Shown: one piece after another, positions 45,658 to 54,182 of the stretch | How positions within the stretch are numbered: the first letter of the stretch is position 1 | Layout: every line of letters starts with the position of its first letter | Assembly (NCBI GenBank): GCA_020852865.1 | Contig: JADYZZ010000014.1 | Span: forward strand, 1 to 55,213 | Direction: 5' to 3' | Length of the DNA stretch: 55,213 bases | From: Rubrivivax sp. | Lineage (GTDB): Bacteria; Pseudomonadota; Gammaproteobacteria; Burkholderiales; Burkholderiaceae_C | Notes under the pieces: generated by a model | Told to the model about the DNA's origin: nothing | Database searches by the model: none | The model's input: only the letters and a program-made list of their open reading frames with translations | Made by a program: the position numbers and the translations under genes

Positions 45658-48402
45658 TCACGCCAGCGCCGAATCGATCTGCTGGCCGAGGCTCATGCCG
45701 CGCTCGGTCTTGAACAGCATGGCGAAGCGGGCCCGGCCGCCGCTGCGCGCGGCCCACAGGCGGCCGACCTGGCCTTTCTCGATCTCGCGCGGCAGGTGGC
45801 GCAGATGCTCGCCCTTGTACTCGGCGACGAAGAGCCGGCCGTCGCCCAGCTCGCACACGAAGTCGGGATAGAAGCGCCCCGTCGACACCGGCAGCCAGAA
45901 GCCGGCCACCGGATCGGAGTCGAGATTGCGCACCCAGCGCCGCACCGACCGGTGCTCGTCGATGGCCAGCGCGCAGCGCCATTCCTCGCCGCCGTCTTCG
46001 AGGTCGGCGACGACCGGGTAGAAGTGCTTGTCGAAGCGGAACTTGCCGCCGTAGCGCTTGTTGGCCGCCACCGGGTAGACGCCCGGGTCGAAGCGGAACG
46101 CGTGCTGCGCGCTCGCTTCCAGCGTCCAGCCGCCGTCGAGAACGAGCTGCGTGAACGCGGTCTTCGCGGCCTGGTCGCGCAACTCGCCGATGCGCAGCGC
46201 CAGACGCTGCACCAGCGTGTGCTGGTGCCGCGCCAACTGCTCCAGCGGCACCGGCTGGTCGTGCACCAGGTGGTTCACGCAGGCCAGCGTGAACGCGCGC
46301 AGGTGCGCCGGCAGGATGTCCATCGCCACGTTGCGCGACGGGTGCTGCAGCTCGGCCGCCAGCCAGCGCGCCAGGTCTTCGGCGCGGATGCTGCTGCTCA
46401 CGGCGTCCAGCGGCAGTTGCGCCGCGTCGGCGCGGCCGACGCGCAGGCGCTGCCCGTCCAGGTACAGCTCCCACAGCGTGCCCGGCTGTTCGGCCAGCGT
46501 GAAGCCGGGCAGGCTGATCGGCTCGGCCAGCAGGTTCAGCGCCACCGTCTCCAGCACCGCCTCGCGCTCCAGCAGCAGCAGTTCGCCTTGCGGCCCCTGC
46601 GGCCGATAACAAAGCCGCGGCACGCCGGCAAAGACCTCGCCGCGGTTCGCGGGCGCCTGCGCGCCGGCCACCAGCGCGTTGTGGCGCTCGATCTGCTGCG
46701 CCACCTGCTCGCGCTGCCTGCCCTTGTGCGCCGCCGCCAGTGCGCCGGCCAGCGCCTCGCCGATGCTGCCGCGCAACTGCACCCGCTGGCGCGCGCCGTC
46801 GGTGCTGAGCGTGGCCGCGCCCTGTGCCACCGCATCGGCCACCGCGGCCGGCAGCGGCTTGTCGGCCGGCAGGTCGACGGCCAGCGCCGGCAGCAGCGGC
46901 TCGGCCGGCGGCTGCGCGAACAGCGGCCCGTCGTCGCGCGCCATGCCCGGCAGCGGCAGTTGCGGCGCGATCATCGACGCCATGTCCAGCGGGTCGAAAC
47001 CCAGGCCGTCGATCAGCCGGTCGGCGAGCGCATTGGCCGACAGGCCGGTCTGCGCCTCGGTGACGTGCGCATAGGCCTTGTTCAGCGCCGGGCGCGTGCG
47101 CCGCGCGGCATAGGGCATGCGCAGCACCCGGCCGAGCAACTGCTCGACGGCGGTGGCCGAGCGGATGCTCTGCACCGTGCACAGCACGTAGGCGAAGGGG
47201 CAGTCCCAGCCTTCGCGCAGCGCCTGCACGGTGATGATGTAGCGCACCGGGCAGTCGCGCGCGCTCAGGTCCAGCCCGTCGAGCTCGCGCTGCGTGCCGG
47301 TGGCCACCTTCACCTGCTCGGGCGGGATGTGCAGCTCGTCCAGCAGATGCGCGCGCAGCACGTCCACGTTCACCGGCTCGGTGCTGTTCTGCGCCTGCAG
47401 CAGCACGATCGGCCGGATGTAGGCGCCCTGGTTCGGCCCTGGCTCGGCTTCTTCCTGCTGCGCCTCGGCCTCCAGCAGGCGCTGCGTCTGCACCGCGTCG
47501 AACACCGCCGAGCGCCAGCCGCGCGTGTGCTCCATCAGCGCCACCGGCAGCTTGAGCAGCGCCTCGGCCTGCAGCTGCTGCGCCGACACGTGGAACAGCA
47601 CGTTCGTGCGTTTGGGCAAGGGCGTGGCCGTCAGCTCCAGGATCAGCGCCGGGTTCAGCCGCTGCAACGCCTCGAAGCTGCGTTCGGTCTTGGCGTTGTG
47701 CGCTTCGTCGACGATCACGTAGGGCTCGCGCAGCGCCAGCCAGTTGGCGAGGCTCCAGCGCGGCTGGCCGACGAAGCGCGCCAGCATCTCGCGCCCGGCC
47801 TTGGACGAAGCCGCATCTTCGGCGCTGACCAGCGCGTCGGGCAGCGCGTGCAGCGCTTGCAGCGCCGCCGCCGGCACGCCGCGAAAGTGCGGCTCCAGCG
47901 CTTCGCTGAACGCATAGACGTTGCGCTGCTCGGTGTCCTCGACGCGAAAGCTCTGCAGCGTCGCCACCACCACCACCGCATGGGCGTCGAAATCCTGCGG
48001 CGCGAGCTGCGCCACGTCGTCCAGGCTGCACACGCGCACCGCGTCGCCGCAGCCTGCGGCCAGCGCCTCGCGGAACGGATGGCCGGGCGTGCTCAACGCC
48101 GCCAGCGTCTGCGCGCGGATCGCGTCGCTGGGCACCAGCCACAGCGCCAGCGGCTTCGGCGCCATGCCCGGCCATTCGCGCGCCATGCGGCCCACCGCGT
48201 GCGCGGCCAGCAGCGTCTTGCCGCCGCCGGTGGGGATGCGCAGGCACACGCAGGGCGTGTCGCCGAAGGGCTCGGCGTGGTAGCCGTAGCCGGTCTGGCC
48301 GATGAAGGCGGCCTGCGCGCCTTGCAGCCGCGCCGCGCGCAGGTAGGCGTCGAGCGCCGCGAGGGCCTGCTCCTGGAAGCGCTTGAGGGTGAAGGCGGGC
48401 AC
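45658..48402 (-). CDS. res: Type III restriction enzyme, Res subunit (DEAD/DEAH helicase-nuclease)
   Basis: The 914-residue protein has helicase motifs PTGGGKT (57-63), IVDEAHN (~235), ELTATPLPKRTNV, ALREGWDCPFAYVLC and EQLLGRVLRMPYA. A C-terminal PD-(D/E)xK nuclease reads YPDFV (D847) and VAEYKGE (E861, K863). This is the layout of type III Res subunits, which cleave unmethylated DNA after ATP-driven movement. The start is GTG at 48402, 5 bases after the ParE-like toxin gene. The partner mod gene lies upstream in the same operon, separated by the toxin-antitoxin pair. Confidence 0.92.
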   Translation of the reverse strand: MPAFTLKRFQEQALAALDAYLRAARLQGAQAAFIGQTGYGYHAEPFGDTPCVCLRIPTGGGKTLLAAHAVGRMAREWPGMAPKPLALWLVPSDAIRAQTLAALSTPGHPFREALAAGCGDAVRVCSLDDVAQLAPQDFDAHAVVVVATLQSFRVEDTEQRNVYAFSEALEPHFRGVPAAALQALHALPDALVSAEDAASSKAGREMLARFVGQPRWSLANWLALREPYVIVDEAHNAKTERSFEALQRLNPALILELTATPLPKRTNVLFHVSAQQLQAEALLKLPVALMEHTRGWRSAVFDAVQTQRLLEAEAQQEEAEPGPNQGAYIRPIVLLQAQNSTEPVNVDVLRAHLLDELHIPPEQVKVATGTQRELDGLDLSARDCPVRYIITVQALREGWDCPFAYVLCTVQSIRSATAVEQLLGRVLRMPYAARRTRPALNKAYAHVTEAQTGLSANALADRLIDGLGFDPLDMASMIAPQLPLPGMARDDGPLFAQPPAEPLLPALAVDLPADKPLPAAVADAVAQGAATLSTDGARQRVQLRGSIGEALAGALAAAHKGRQREQVAQQIERHNALVAGAQAPANRGEVFAGVPRLCYRPQGPQGELLLLEREAVLETVALNLLAEPISLPGFTLAEQPGTLWELYLDGQRLRVGRADAAQLPLDAVSSSIRAEDLARWLAAELQHPSRNVAMDILPAHLRAFTLACVNHLVHDQPVPLEQLARHQHTLVQRLALRIGELRDQAAKTAFTQLVLDGGWTLEASAQHAFRFDPGVYPVAANKRYGGKFRFDKHFYPVVADLEDGGEEWRCALAIDEHRSVRRWVRNLDSDPVAGFWLPVSTGRFYPDFVCELGDGRLFVAEYKGEHLRHLPREIEKGQVGRLWAARSGGRARFAMLFKTERGMSLGQQIDSALA

Positions 48403-48407
48403 GATCG

Positions 48408-48698
48408 TCAGCGCCGACTGCGCCAGTAGCGCGTTCGCCTCGAATGGGCCACCGCGATGACCCGCTGCACCGCCACGCCTTCACGGTACACCAGCACATA
48501 GGGAAAGCGCCGGACTACCACCCGTCGCAGGCCCCGCCCGATCGGTGTCCAGGCAGAGGGGTGCTCGCCGATCAATGGCACCGCACGCTCGACCTCGGCC
48601 GCGAATCGTGCCGCCAGGTGGTCCGCGATGGCCGCGTAGAAAGCGCGCGCGTCGCTCGGATCGCCGCGTGCGTCGTCGCTGAAGACGACCTGCGTCAC
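48408..48698 (-). CDS. RelE/ParE-family toxin
   Basis: The 96-residue basic protein has the ParE/RelE fold pattern: VVFSDDARGDPSDARAFYAAI helix, AARFAAEVERAVPLIGEHP, GLRRVVVRRFPYVLVYREGV and VIAVAHSRRTRYWRSR. The RRFPYVLVYR and AVAHSRR blocks are highly typical. The GTG start at 48698 overlaps the antitoxin stop (GTGA). ParE members poison gyrase and RelE members cut mRNA; sequence alone does not decide. Confidence 0.92.
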   Translation of the reverse strand: MTQVVFSDDARGDPSDARAFYAAIADHLAARFAAEVERAVPLIGEHPSAWTPIGRGLRRVVVRRFPYVLVYREGVAVQRVIAVAHSRRTRYWRSRR

Positions 48699-48919
48699 TT
48701 CAGCCCGAGATCCTTGCGCACTTCCTCCCAGGGATGGAAGGTCATCTCGCCCCGATCGATCGCGTCCATCCGTCGTTCGATCTCGGCCATCCAGCTCGCA
48801 TCGATCTCGGCCTGATCCTCGGCCGGCATCAGCAGGATGCGGTTCAGTAACTCCTCGCGCTCGTCGCTGCTCAGGCCTTCGATCTGGCGCGCCAATTCGA
48901 CAACGGTCGGGTGGTTCAT
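48695..48919 (-). CDS. Addiction-module antitoxin (Unstab_antitox family)
   Basis: The 74-residue acidic protein matches the small antitoxins paired with RelE/ParE toxins: VELARQIEGLSSDEREELLNRIL, EIDASWMAEIERRMDAIDRGE and FHPWEEVRKDLG. The MAEIERRMDAIDRGE...PWEEV pattern is characteristic of Pfam PF09720. An AGGAG site stands 6 bases before ATG 48919. The gene starts 26 bases after the mod stop. Confidence 0.9.
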   Translation of the reverse strand: MNHPTVVELARQIEGLSSDEREELLNRILLMPAEDQAEIDASWMAEIERRMDAIDRGEMTFHPWEEVRKDLGLK

Positions 48920-48945
48920 GGGCGGCTCCTGGGCGAAGCCATAGC

Positions 48946-50484
48946 TTAACGCGGCAACGCGTGCGGCAACTGCTTGAAGACGATGCCTTCGGCCGCGAGC
49001 CGCGCCGCGCCCAGGCGGCAGGCCTCGCCGTAGATCAGCTTGGGGCCGTCGTGCCAGCAGCTTGCGCGCAGCGCGGCCAGCACCGCGCTGGTCAGCACGT
49101 TGCCGCCCTCGGGCCGGCGGTCGCCGAGGATGCCGTTGAAGAGCAGGTAGTACGCGGTGCCGTCGTGCACGCCGAGCTTCGGCGTTGCCGGCGCCGGCTC
49201 GGCCAGCGCGGTGCCGGTCTCGCGCATCCAGATGAAGGCGGCGAGGTCGGCGAAGCGCACCTCGGCATCGATCTCGCCGTCGGCGTCGAACAGCGGTGCG
49301 CCGAGCTGCAGCAGCCGGAAGCCGCCGCCGCCCTGCCAGCCCACGGCCTCGCTGATGCCGCCCTGTTCGCCTTCGACCACCTTGCGCATCCGCGGCAGGC
49401 AATGCGTGAGCGCGTGTTCGCCCATCTCGATGCCGATCCAGCGCCGGCCCATCTTGTGCGCGACCGCTGCGGTGGTGCCGCTGCCGAGGAAGCTGTCGAG
49501 GACGAGGTCGCCCGGGTTGGTGGCGAGCGCAAGCACTCGCGCAAGAAGGCGTTCCGGCTTGGGAGTGCCGAACACTTCTGCGGCGTTAACCAGTTTGCTT
49601 TCGTCGCGCGCTTCGTGGTTGTTGCCCGCGTCGGAGTGCAGCCAGATCGTTGGCGTCGGCGGACTCTCGATGGAGAGCTCGGCGAGAAACGTCTTCCGCG
49701 ATGGCACGGCTGCTCCATCGGCGCCGAACCAGATCTCGTTGCCGGCATCCATGCGCCTCAACTCATCGGCCGGGAATCGCGCGGTCGTTCCGGGTGGCGG
49801 CCTCCAGACCACGCCGTTGCCGAATGTGAACGAGAAGAGGGCCTCTTTCTCGCTGGGCATTCGTTTTGCGTACAGCGGGGTCGCCTTCCAGGGGCCCTTC
49901 GGGTGCTGATCCGGGTTCCGGTAGCGCGCGTTCATTTCCTCGGTGCGGGGCAGGCGATTCGGCCTCCATGTCTCCTTGACTCGTGCGTAGACAAGTACGT
50001 GATCGTGCGTGTCTGCAAGCCACTTCGAGTCGTTCGCGACGGTGTACTTCTTTTGCCAGACGGCGTTCGACACGAAGTTTCTCCGCCCGAACACCTCATC
50101 CATCAACACCTTGAGGTAATGCCCCTCGTTGTCGTCGATCGTCACCCAGATCGACCCGTCCTCGGCAAGCAGCTCGCGCAGCAGTTGCAGCCGCGGCAGC
50201 ATCATCGTCAGCCACTGGCTGTGCTCGAGGTTGTCGTCGTAGTGCTCGAAGGCGCTTTTCGTGTTGTAGGGCGGGTCGATGAAGATGCACTTCACGCGGC
50301 CGCGGTAAAACGGCAGCAGCGCCTTCAATGCTTCCAGGTTGTCGCCCTGTATGAGCAAGTTGTTGCCGCTGCCGCCCGGCTCGCCGAACGCGTGCCCGGC
50401 GGCATGCGGGCGCAGCACGCGCGTGGGCACGGCTGCGGCGATGCGGAACGCGGCGTCGCGGTTCAGCCAGTCGAGGGTGGGCAT
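48946..50484 (-). CDS. mod: Type III DNA methyltransferase, Mod subunit (N6-adenine, beta class)
   Basis: The 512-residue protein has IQGDNLEALKALLPFYRGRV, the catalytic motif IDPPYN (D70-N74), a target-recognition region (~140-290), and the SAM-binding motif FLGSGTT (332-338) after it. The order IV-TRD-I marks a beta-class adenine methyltransferase, as in type III Mod and related enzymes. The last ~100 residues are less typical. Base composition in the middle (about 49,500-50,300) is visibly lower in GC than the neighbours, which suggests transfer. It starts 3 bases after the PIN toxin gene. Confidence 0.93.
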   Translation of the reverse strand: MPTLDWLNRDAAFRIAAAVPTRVLRPHAAGHAFGEPGGSGNNLLIQGDNLEALKALLPFYRGRVKCIFIDPPYNTKSAFEHYDDNLEHSQWLTMMLPRLQLLRELLAEDGSIWVTIDDNEGHYLKVLMDEVFGRRNFVSNAVWQKKYTVANDSKWLADTHDHVLVYARVKETWRPNRLPRTEEMNARYRNPDQHPKGPWKATPLYAKRMPSEKEALFSFTFGNGVVWRPPPGTTARFPADELRRMDAGNEIWFGADGAAVPSRKTFLAELSIESPPTPTIWLHSDAGNNHEARDESKLVNAAEVFGTPKPERLLARVLALATNPGDLVLDSFLGSGTTAAVAHKMGRRWIGIEMGEHALTHCLPRMRKVVEGEQGGISEAVGWQGGGGFRLLQLGAPLFDADGEIDAEVRFADLAAFIWMRETGTALAEPAPATPKLGVHDGTAYYLLFNGILGDRRPEGGNVLTSAVLAALRASCWHDGPKLIYGEACRLGAARLAAEGIVFKQLPHALPR

Positions 50485-50487
50485 GGC

Positions 50488-50949
50488 TCAGGCCGGCCAG
50501 ACAATGTCGAAGGCCTTGCGGCCGAGGATGCGATAAACGCCGAAGTCCTTGGCGTCGAGCGTCGCGATGCGGTGGACGCCAGAGACCTCAGCCAACCAGA
50601 TCAACTCGCAGTCGGCCCAATCGGGGCTGAGGGCGGAGTACTTTTCCAGCAGCCAGGCGATGCGGCCGTAGCCCGCGGCATCGGGCACCGACACCTGCAC
50701 CAGGCCGGCGGACGCAGCGCGTGCCAGCTGCGGCCGCAGCCACCCGGGCATGAAGTGCGCCGCCTCTGCCAGCACCGACGGCACCGACCACAGCGGCTGG
50801 CGCTGGCGCGACAGCCAGCCCGCCGCCGCCGCATGCAGCGGCTCACGCGCGTCCATCAGCGACACGAGAAAGCCCGTGTCCAGCAAGACGGCGTCGCCGC
50901 CCGACGGGGCCGACGACCGAAGGCCGCGCGCTGCCGGCTGCGGCCTCAT
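50488..50949 (-). CDS. PIN-domain toxin (VapC-like ribonuclease)
   Basis: The 153-residue protein has the PIN acidic residues: D24 in VLLDTGFLVSLMD, E62 in PSVLAEAAHF, and D/E residues in LSPDWADCELIWLAEV and RIATLDAKDFGVYR. These would bind Mg/Mn for RNA cleavage. The ATG overlaps the antitoxin stop (ATGA), the usual toxin-antitoxin arrangement. GTG just before LLDTG is an alternative start. Confidence 0.9.
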   Translation of the reverse strand: MRPQPAARGLRSSAPSGGDAVLLDTGFLVSLMDAREPLHAAAAGWLSRQRQPLWSVPSVLAEAAHFMPGWLRPQLARAASAGLVQVSVPDAAGYGRIAWLLEKYSALSPDWADCELIWLAEVSGVHRIATLDAKDFGVYRILGRKAFDIVWPA

Positions 50950-51323
50950 CCCGGCTTGCGCTTCGGCTGTGGCTTGCGGATCTTTCCGGGGGCAACGCCC
51001 TGCGCCGCTGCGGCCCAGGACTTGCGCTTGGCTTCGGCCCAACGGTCGAACGCTGCGCGCACGCCCGCCTTGTCGGCCGGCCCCACGCCGCAGACGGCAC
51101 CGATCAGCCCCAGCCGCTCGAAAGCCTTGTAGTTGTCGCTGGGCTCGGCGGGCATGGACGCAGCCGCCGCGGCGGCGCGACGGCCCTTGCGCCTGGAATG
51201 AGCGCGCACCAGGTATTCGGCCAGCACTTCCTGCACCACCAGGCTCTTGCTCACGCCGCGCTCGGCGCAGTGCAGCTCGAGCGCGGTCTCGAGGTCGGGC
51301 TTCAGGCGGACAGTCAGGGTCAT
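50946..51323 (-). CDS. Ribbon-helix-helix antitoxin partner of the PIN toxin
   Basis: The 125-residue basic protein begins MTLTVRLKPDLETALELHCA and then ERGVSKSLVVQEVLAEYL, a clear ribbon-helix-helix (CopG/RHH) DNA-binding domain. The C-terminal half is Lys/Arg/Ala-rich and probably binds the toxin (SDNYKAFERLGLIGAVCG...VRAAFDRWAEAKRKSW). It overlaps the PIN gene by 4 bases. An inverted repeat 16-45 bases upstream is the likely autoregulatory site. Confidence 0.87.
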   Translation of the reverse strand: MTLTVRLKPDLETALELHCAERGVSKSLVVQEVLAEYLVRAHSRRKGRRAAAAAASMPAEPSDNYKAFERLGLIGAVCGVGPADKAGVRAAFDRWAEAKRKSWAAAAQGVAPGKIRKPQPKRKPG

Positions 51324-51338
51324 GTCTGCACTTTCGAA

Positions 51339-51368
51339 GTATTACGTCTATCGTGCACAGTGTAATAC
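51339..51368. promoter_or_regulatory. Candidate operator/promoter of the antitoxin-PIN-mod-res operon
   Basis: GTATTAC at 51339-51345 and GTAATAC at 51362-51368 form 7-base inverted arms around GTGCAC. The block is clearly AT-richer than its surroundings and lies directly upstream of the RHH antitoxin start. Confidence 0.55.
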
Positions 51369-51426
51369 ATCTTGGCCGCCGGGCGACCCGAAGCGCCCGC
51401 CGTTGTCGGCGCATGACCGGCGCGGA

Positions 51427-52626
51427 TCAGCGCGGCCCTTTCTTCCGGCGCGCTTGCGGCGGCGCCGCGGTCTCGAGCTCGGCGTTCAGCAAGGCCACGT
51501 ACCGGCCGTAGGCGAAGACCCGCCCGCGCTGGCGCGCGGTGAGTTCTTCCACGATGCCCAGCCGCTGCAGGTGCACGAGCGTCTTGTTGACGGTGGCCGG
51601 CGTCAGGCCGGCGGCCTTGCCCAGCGCCGTGGCCGTGGACACCGGCTGGCGCTGCAAGGCGTCGAGCAGGGCCCAGGCCGACCCTGCCGCGCGGCCCAGC
51701 GCGGCCAGGCGCTCGCGATCGGCCGCCACCAGCGCAAGCAGCGCCTGCGCGGTCTGCACCGCCTGCGCAGCGCTCGCCTGCACGGCTTCGGCAAAGAAGT
51801 CCAGCCATCGCTCCCAATCGCCGTTGACGCGCACCTCGTTCAGCAACTCGTAGTACAGCGCGCGGTGGGCCTTGAAGAACAGGCTGGGATAGAGCAGCGG
51901 TTCGTGCAGCAGCCCGTCGGCCACGAGCTCCAGCACGATCAGCAGGCGGCCGATGCGGCCGTTGCCGTCGAGGAAGGGGTGGATGGTCTCGAACTGCACA
52001 TGGGCAAGCGCAGCACGCACCAGCGGCGGGGTGGGCTCGGGCTCGTCGTGCAGGAAACGCTCGAAAGCGTCCAGGCATTCGCCGAGGCGATCTGCCGGCG
52101 GCGGCACGAACACGGCATTGCCCGGCCGCGTGCCGCCCAGCCAGACCTGTGAACGCCGGAACTCGCCGGGCGACTTGCCCCGGCCGCGCGGGTGGTCGAG
52201 CAGCACGCCGTGCATCTCGCGCAGCAGCCGCAGGCTCAGCGGAAAGCCGCCGCGCAGCCGCTCGATGCCATGCGCCATGGCCGCGACGCAGCGGCTGACT
52301 TCGCGTGCATCGTCCAGCGGAACGCCGGGCTGCTGGTCGATCTCGAACAGCAGCAGGTCGGACAGCGACGACTGCGTGCCCTCGATCTGCGAGGAGAGCA
52401 CCGCTTCCTTGCGCACGAAGCTGTAGAGCACGAGGTGCGCATTGGGCAGCATCGCCGACACCGCATCGAGGCGGCCGAGCGCGACCAGCGCGTCGTCGAA
52501 GCGCCGGCGCAGCCCCGCAGACCAAACGATGGGCGGCAGCGGCGGCAGCGGGCGCGGCACGAAGGCCGTGAAGGGCTCGCCTTGCGTGCTGACCTTGACT
52601 GTCTGTCCCGGTGGGGGGCGATGCAT
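51427..52626 (-). CDS. Fic/DOC domain protein (class II AMPylator type) with winged-helix C terminus
   Basis: The 399-residue protein has the Fic active site HPFLDGNGRIGR (H216) and an N-terminal inhibitory-helix motif SSQIEGT (S78, E82), so activity is probably self-inhibited by Glu82. The upstream block NAHLVLYSFVRKEAVLSSQIEGTQSSL is typical of the DUF4172/Fic_N group. The C-terminal ~90 residues form a winged helix (PVSTATALGKAAGLTPATVNKTLVHLQRLGIVEELT). ATG 52626 is preferred over TTG 52647. A short AT-rich stretch (about 52655-52687) upstream may hold its promoter. The 103-base gap to the RHH antitoxin suggests a separate transcript. Confidence 0.92.
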   Translation of the reverse strand: MHRPPPGQTVKVSTQGEPFTAFVPRPLPPLPPIVWSAGLRRRFDDALVALGRLDAVSAMLPNAHLVLYSFVRKEAVLSSQIEGTQSSLSDLLLFEIDQQPGVPLDDAREVSRCVAAMAHGIERLRGGFPLSLRLLREMHGVLLDHPRGRGKSPGEFRRSQVWLGGTRPGNAVFVPPPADRLGECLDAFERFLHDEPEPTPPLVRAALAHVQFETIHPFLDGNGRIGRLLIVLELVADGLLHEPLLYPSLFFKAHRALYYELLNEVRVNGDWERWLDFFAEAVQASAAQAVQTAQALLALVAADRERLAALGRAAGSAWALLDALQRQPVSTATALGKAAGLTPATVNKTLVHLQRLGIVEELTARQRGRVFAYGRYVALLNAELETAAPPQARRKKGPR

Positions 52627-52681
52627 GGGGAACTGAGCCTCAAACAAGCGCGGTGCTTATTTTACTTTATACTGGCATCAT

Positions 52682-52705
52682 AAAAAAGGGCCGGTTCACC
52701 GGCCC
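52682..52705 (-). terminator. Intrinsic terminator of the pnt operon
   Basis: On the minus strand GGGCCGG-TGAA-CCGGCCC is followed by TTTTTT, 45 bases past the pntB stop. Stem, short loop and T-tract are all present. Confidence 0.92.
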
Positions 52706-52715
52706 TTCGATCGCA

Positions 52716-52735
52716 CGGTGGCCGATCGGCCACCG
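52716..52735. other. 20-bp perfect palindrome before the pnt terminator
   Basis: CGGTGGCCGATCGGCCACCG lies between the pntB stop and the terminator hairpin. It may add to termination or protect the 3' end. Confidence 0.7.
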
Positions 52736-52750
52736 CAGGGTTGCGCAGAC

Positions 52751-54169
52751 TCAAACCCTCAACGCCGCCAGCACCTCGTCGAGCATCTTCTTCGCGTCGC
52801 CGAAGAGCATGCGGTTGTTGTCCTTGTAGAAGAGCGGGTTGTCCACGCCCGCATAGCCGCTGGCCATGCTGCGCTTCATCACGATCGAGTGGTGCGCCTT
52901 CCAGACCTCCAGCACCGGCATGCCGGCGATCGGGCTCGCCGGATCCTCCTGCGCGGCCGGGTTGACGATGTCGTTGGCGCCGATGACCATCGACACGTCG
53001 GTGTCGGGGAAGTCTTCGTTGATCTCGTCCATCTCGAGCACGATGTCGTAGGGCACCTTGGCTTCGGCCAGCAGCACGTTCATGTGGCCCGGCATGCGCC
53101 CGGCCACCGGGTGGATGCCGAAGCGCACGTTCACGCCCTTGTCGCGCAGCAGCTTGGTGATCTCGAACACCGTGTGCTGCGCCTGCGCGACGGCCATGCC
53201 GTAGCCGGGGACGATGACCACGCTCTTGGCCTCGCGCAGCATCTCGGCGGTCTCGACCGCGCTGATCGGCTGCACTTCGCCGGCGGGCTGCGCAGCGTCG
53301 CCCGCGGCCGCCGCGGGCGCGCCGCCGCCGGTGCCGAAGCCGCCGGCGATCACGCTGATGAAGTTGCGGTTCATCGCGCGGCACATGATGTACGACAGGA
53401 TCGCGCCCGACGAGCCGACGAGCGCGCCGACCACGATCAGCAGGTCGTTGCTGAGCATGAAGCCGGTGGCCGCCGCCGCCCAGCCCGAGTAGCTGTTGAG
53501 CATCGAGACGACGACCGGCATGTCGGCGCCACCGATCGCCATGACCATGTGCACGCCGAACAGCAGCGCGATCACGGTCATGATCAGCAGCGGCACCATG
53601 CCGGCGGCGATGGTCTCGGCGTGCAGGAACTGCCGGCCGAACCAGATCACCAGCAGCAGCCCGGCGAGGTTCAGCCAGTGGCGCGCCGGCAGCAGCAGCG
53701 GCTTGCCGCCGATCTTGCCCGACAGCTTGCCGAAGGCGATGATCGACCCCGAGAAGGTGATGGCGCCGATCAGGATGCCGACGTAGATCTCCACTTCGTG
53801 GATCGCCTTCTCGGCCGCGGTCGGGAACACGGTGGACGTGTCCACGTAGCTGGCGAAGCCGACCAGGCACGCGGCCAGGCCGACCAGGCTGTGCATCGCC
53901 GCGACCAGTTCGGGCATCTGGGTCATCTTCACCGTCTTGGCGGCGAACATCCCGATCGCGCCGCCGACGGCGAGCGCGCCGATGATCCAGCCGTAGCCGG
54001 ACGGCGTGACGCGCGGCCCGAACACCGTGGCGAGCACGGCGATGGTCATGCCGATCACGCCGAACAGGTTGCCGCGGCGCGCGGTCTCGGGGTTGGACAG
54101 CCCGCCCAGGCTGAGGATGAACAGGATGGTCGCGCCGATGTAGGCGACCGTGACGAGGCTTGCGCTCAT
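52751..54169 (-). CDS. pntB: NAD(P) transhydrogenase subunit beta
   Basis: PntB is the membrane and NADP(H)-binding subunit of the proton-pumping transhydrogenase. The 472-residue protein has about nine helices (to ~265), including the [35 protein letters not shown] block. The NADP domain then has [61 protein letters not shown] and [26 protein letters not shown]. All are highly conserved. It starts 13 bases after pntA. Confidence 0.97.
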   Translation of the reverse strand: MSASLVTVAYIGATILFILSLGGLSNPETARRGNLFGVIGMTIAVLATVFGPRVTPSGYGWIIGALAVGGAIGMFAAKTVKMTQMPELVAAMHSLVGLAACLVGFASYVDTSTVFPTAAEKAIHEVEIYVGILIGAITFSGSIIAFGKLSGKIGGKPLLLPARHWLNLAGLLLVIWFGRQFLHAETIAAGMVPLLIMTVIALLFGVHMVMAIGGADMPVVVSMLNSYSGWAAAATGFMLSNDLLIVVGALVGSSGAILSYIMCRAMNRNFISVIAGGFGTGGGAPAAAAGDAAQPAGEVQPISAVETAEMLREAKSVVIVPGYGMAVAQAQHTVFEITKLLRDKGVNVRFGIHPVAGRMPGHMNVLLAEAKVPYDIVLEMDEINEDFPDTDVSMVIGANDIVNPAAQEDPASPIAGMPVLEVWKAHHSIVMKRSMASGYAGVDNPLFYKDNNRMLFGDAKKMLDEVLAALRV

Positions 54170-54182
54170 GTCCGTGCCCCCT

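Noticed and set aside
45796..48429. Plus-strand frame of 877 codons opposite res
   Set aside because: The His/Arg/Gln/Val-rich translation is a GC-skew shadow; the minus strand carries helicase and nuclease motifs.
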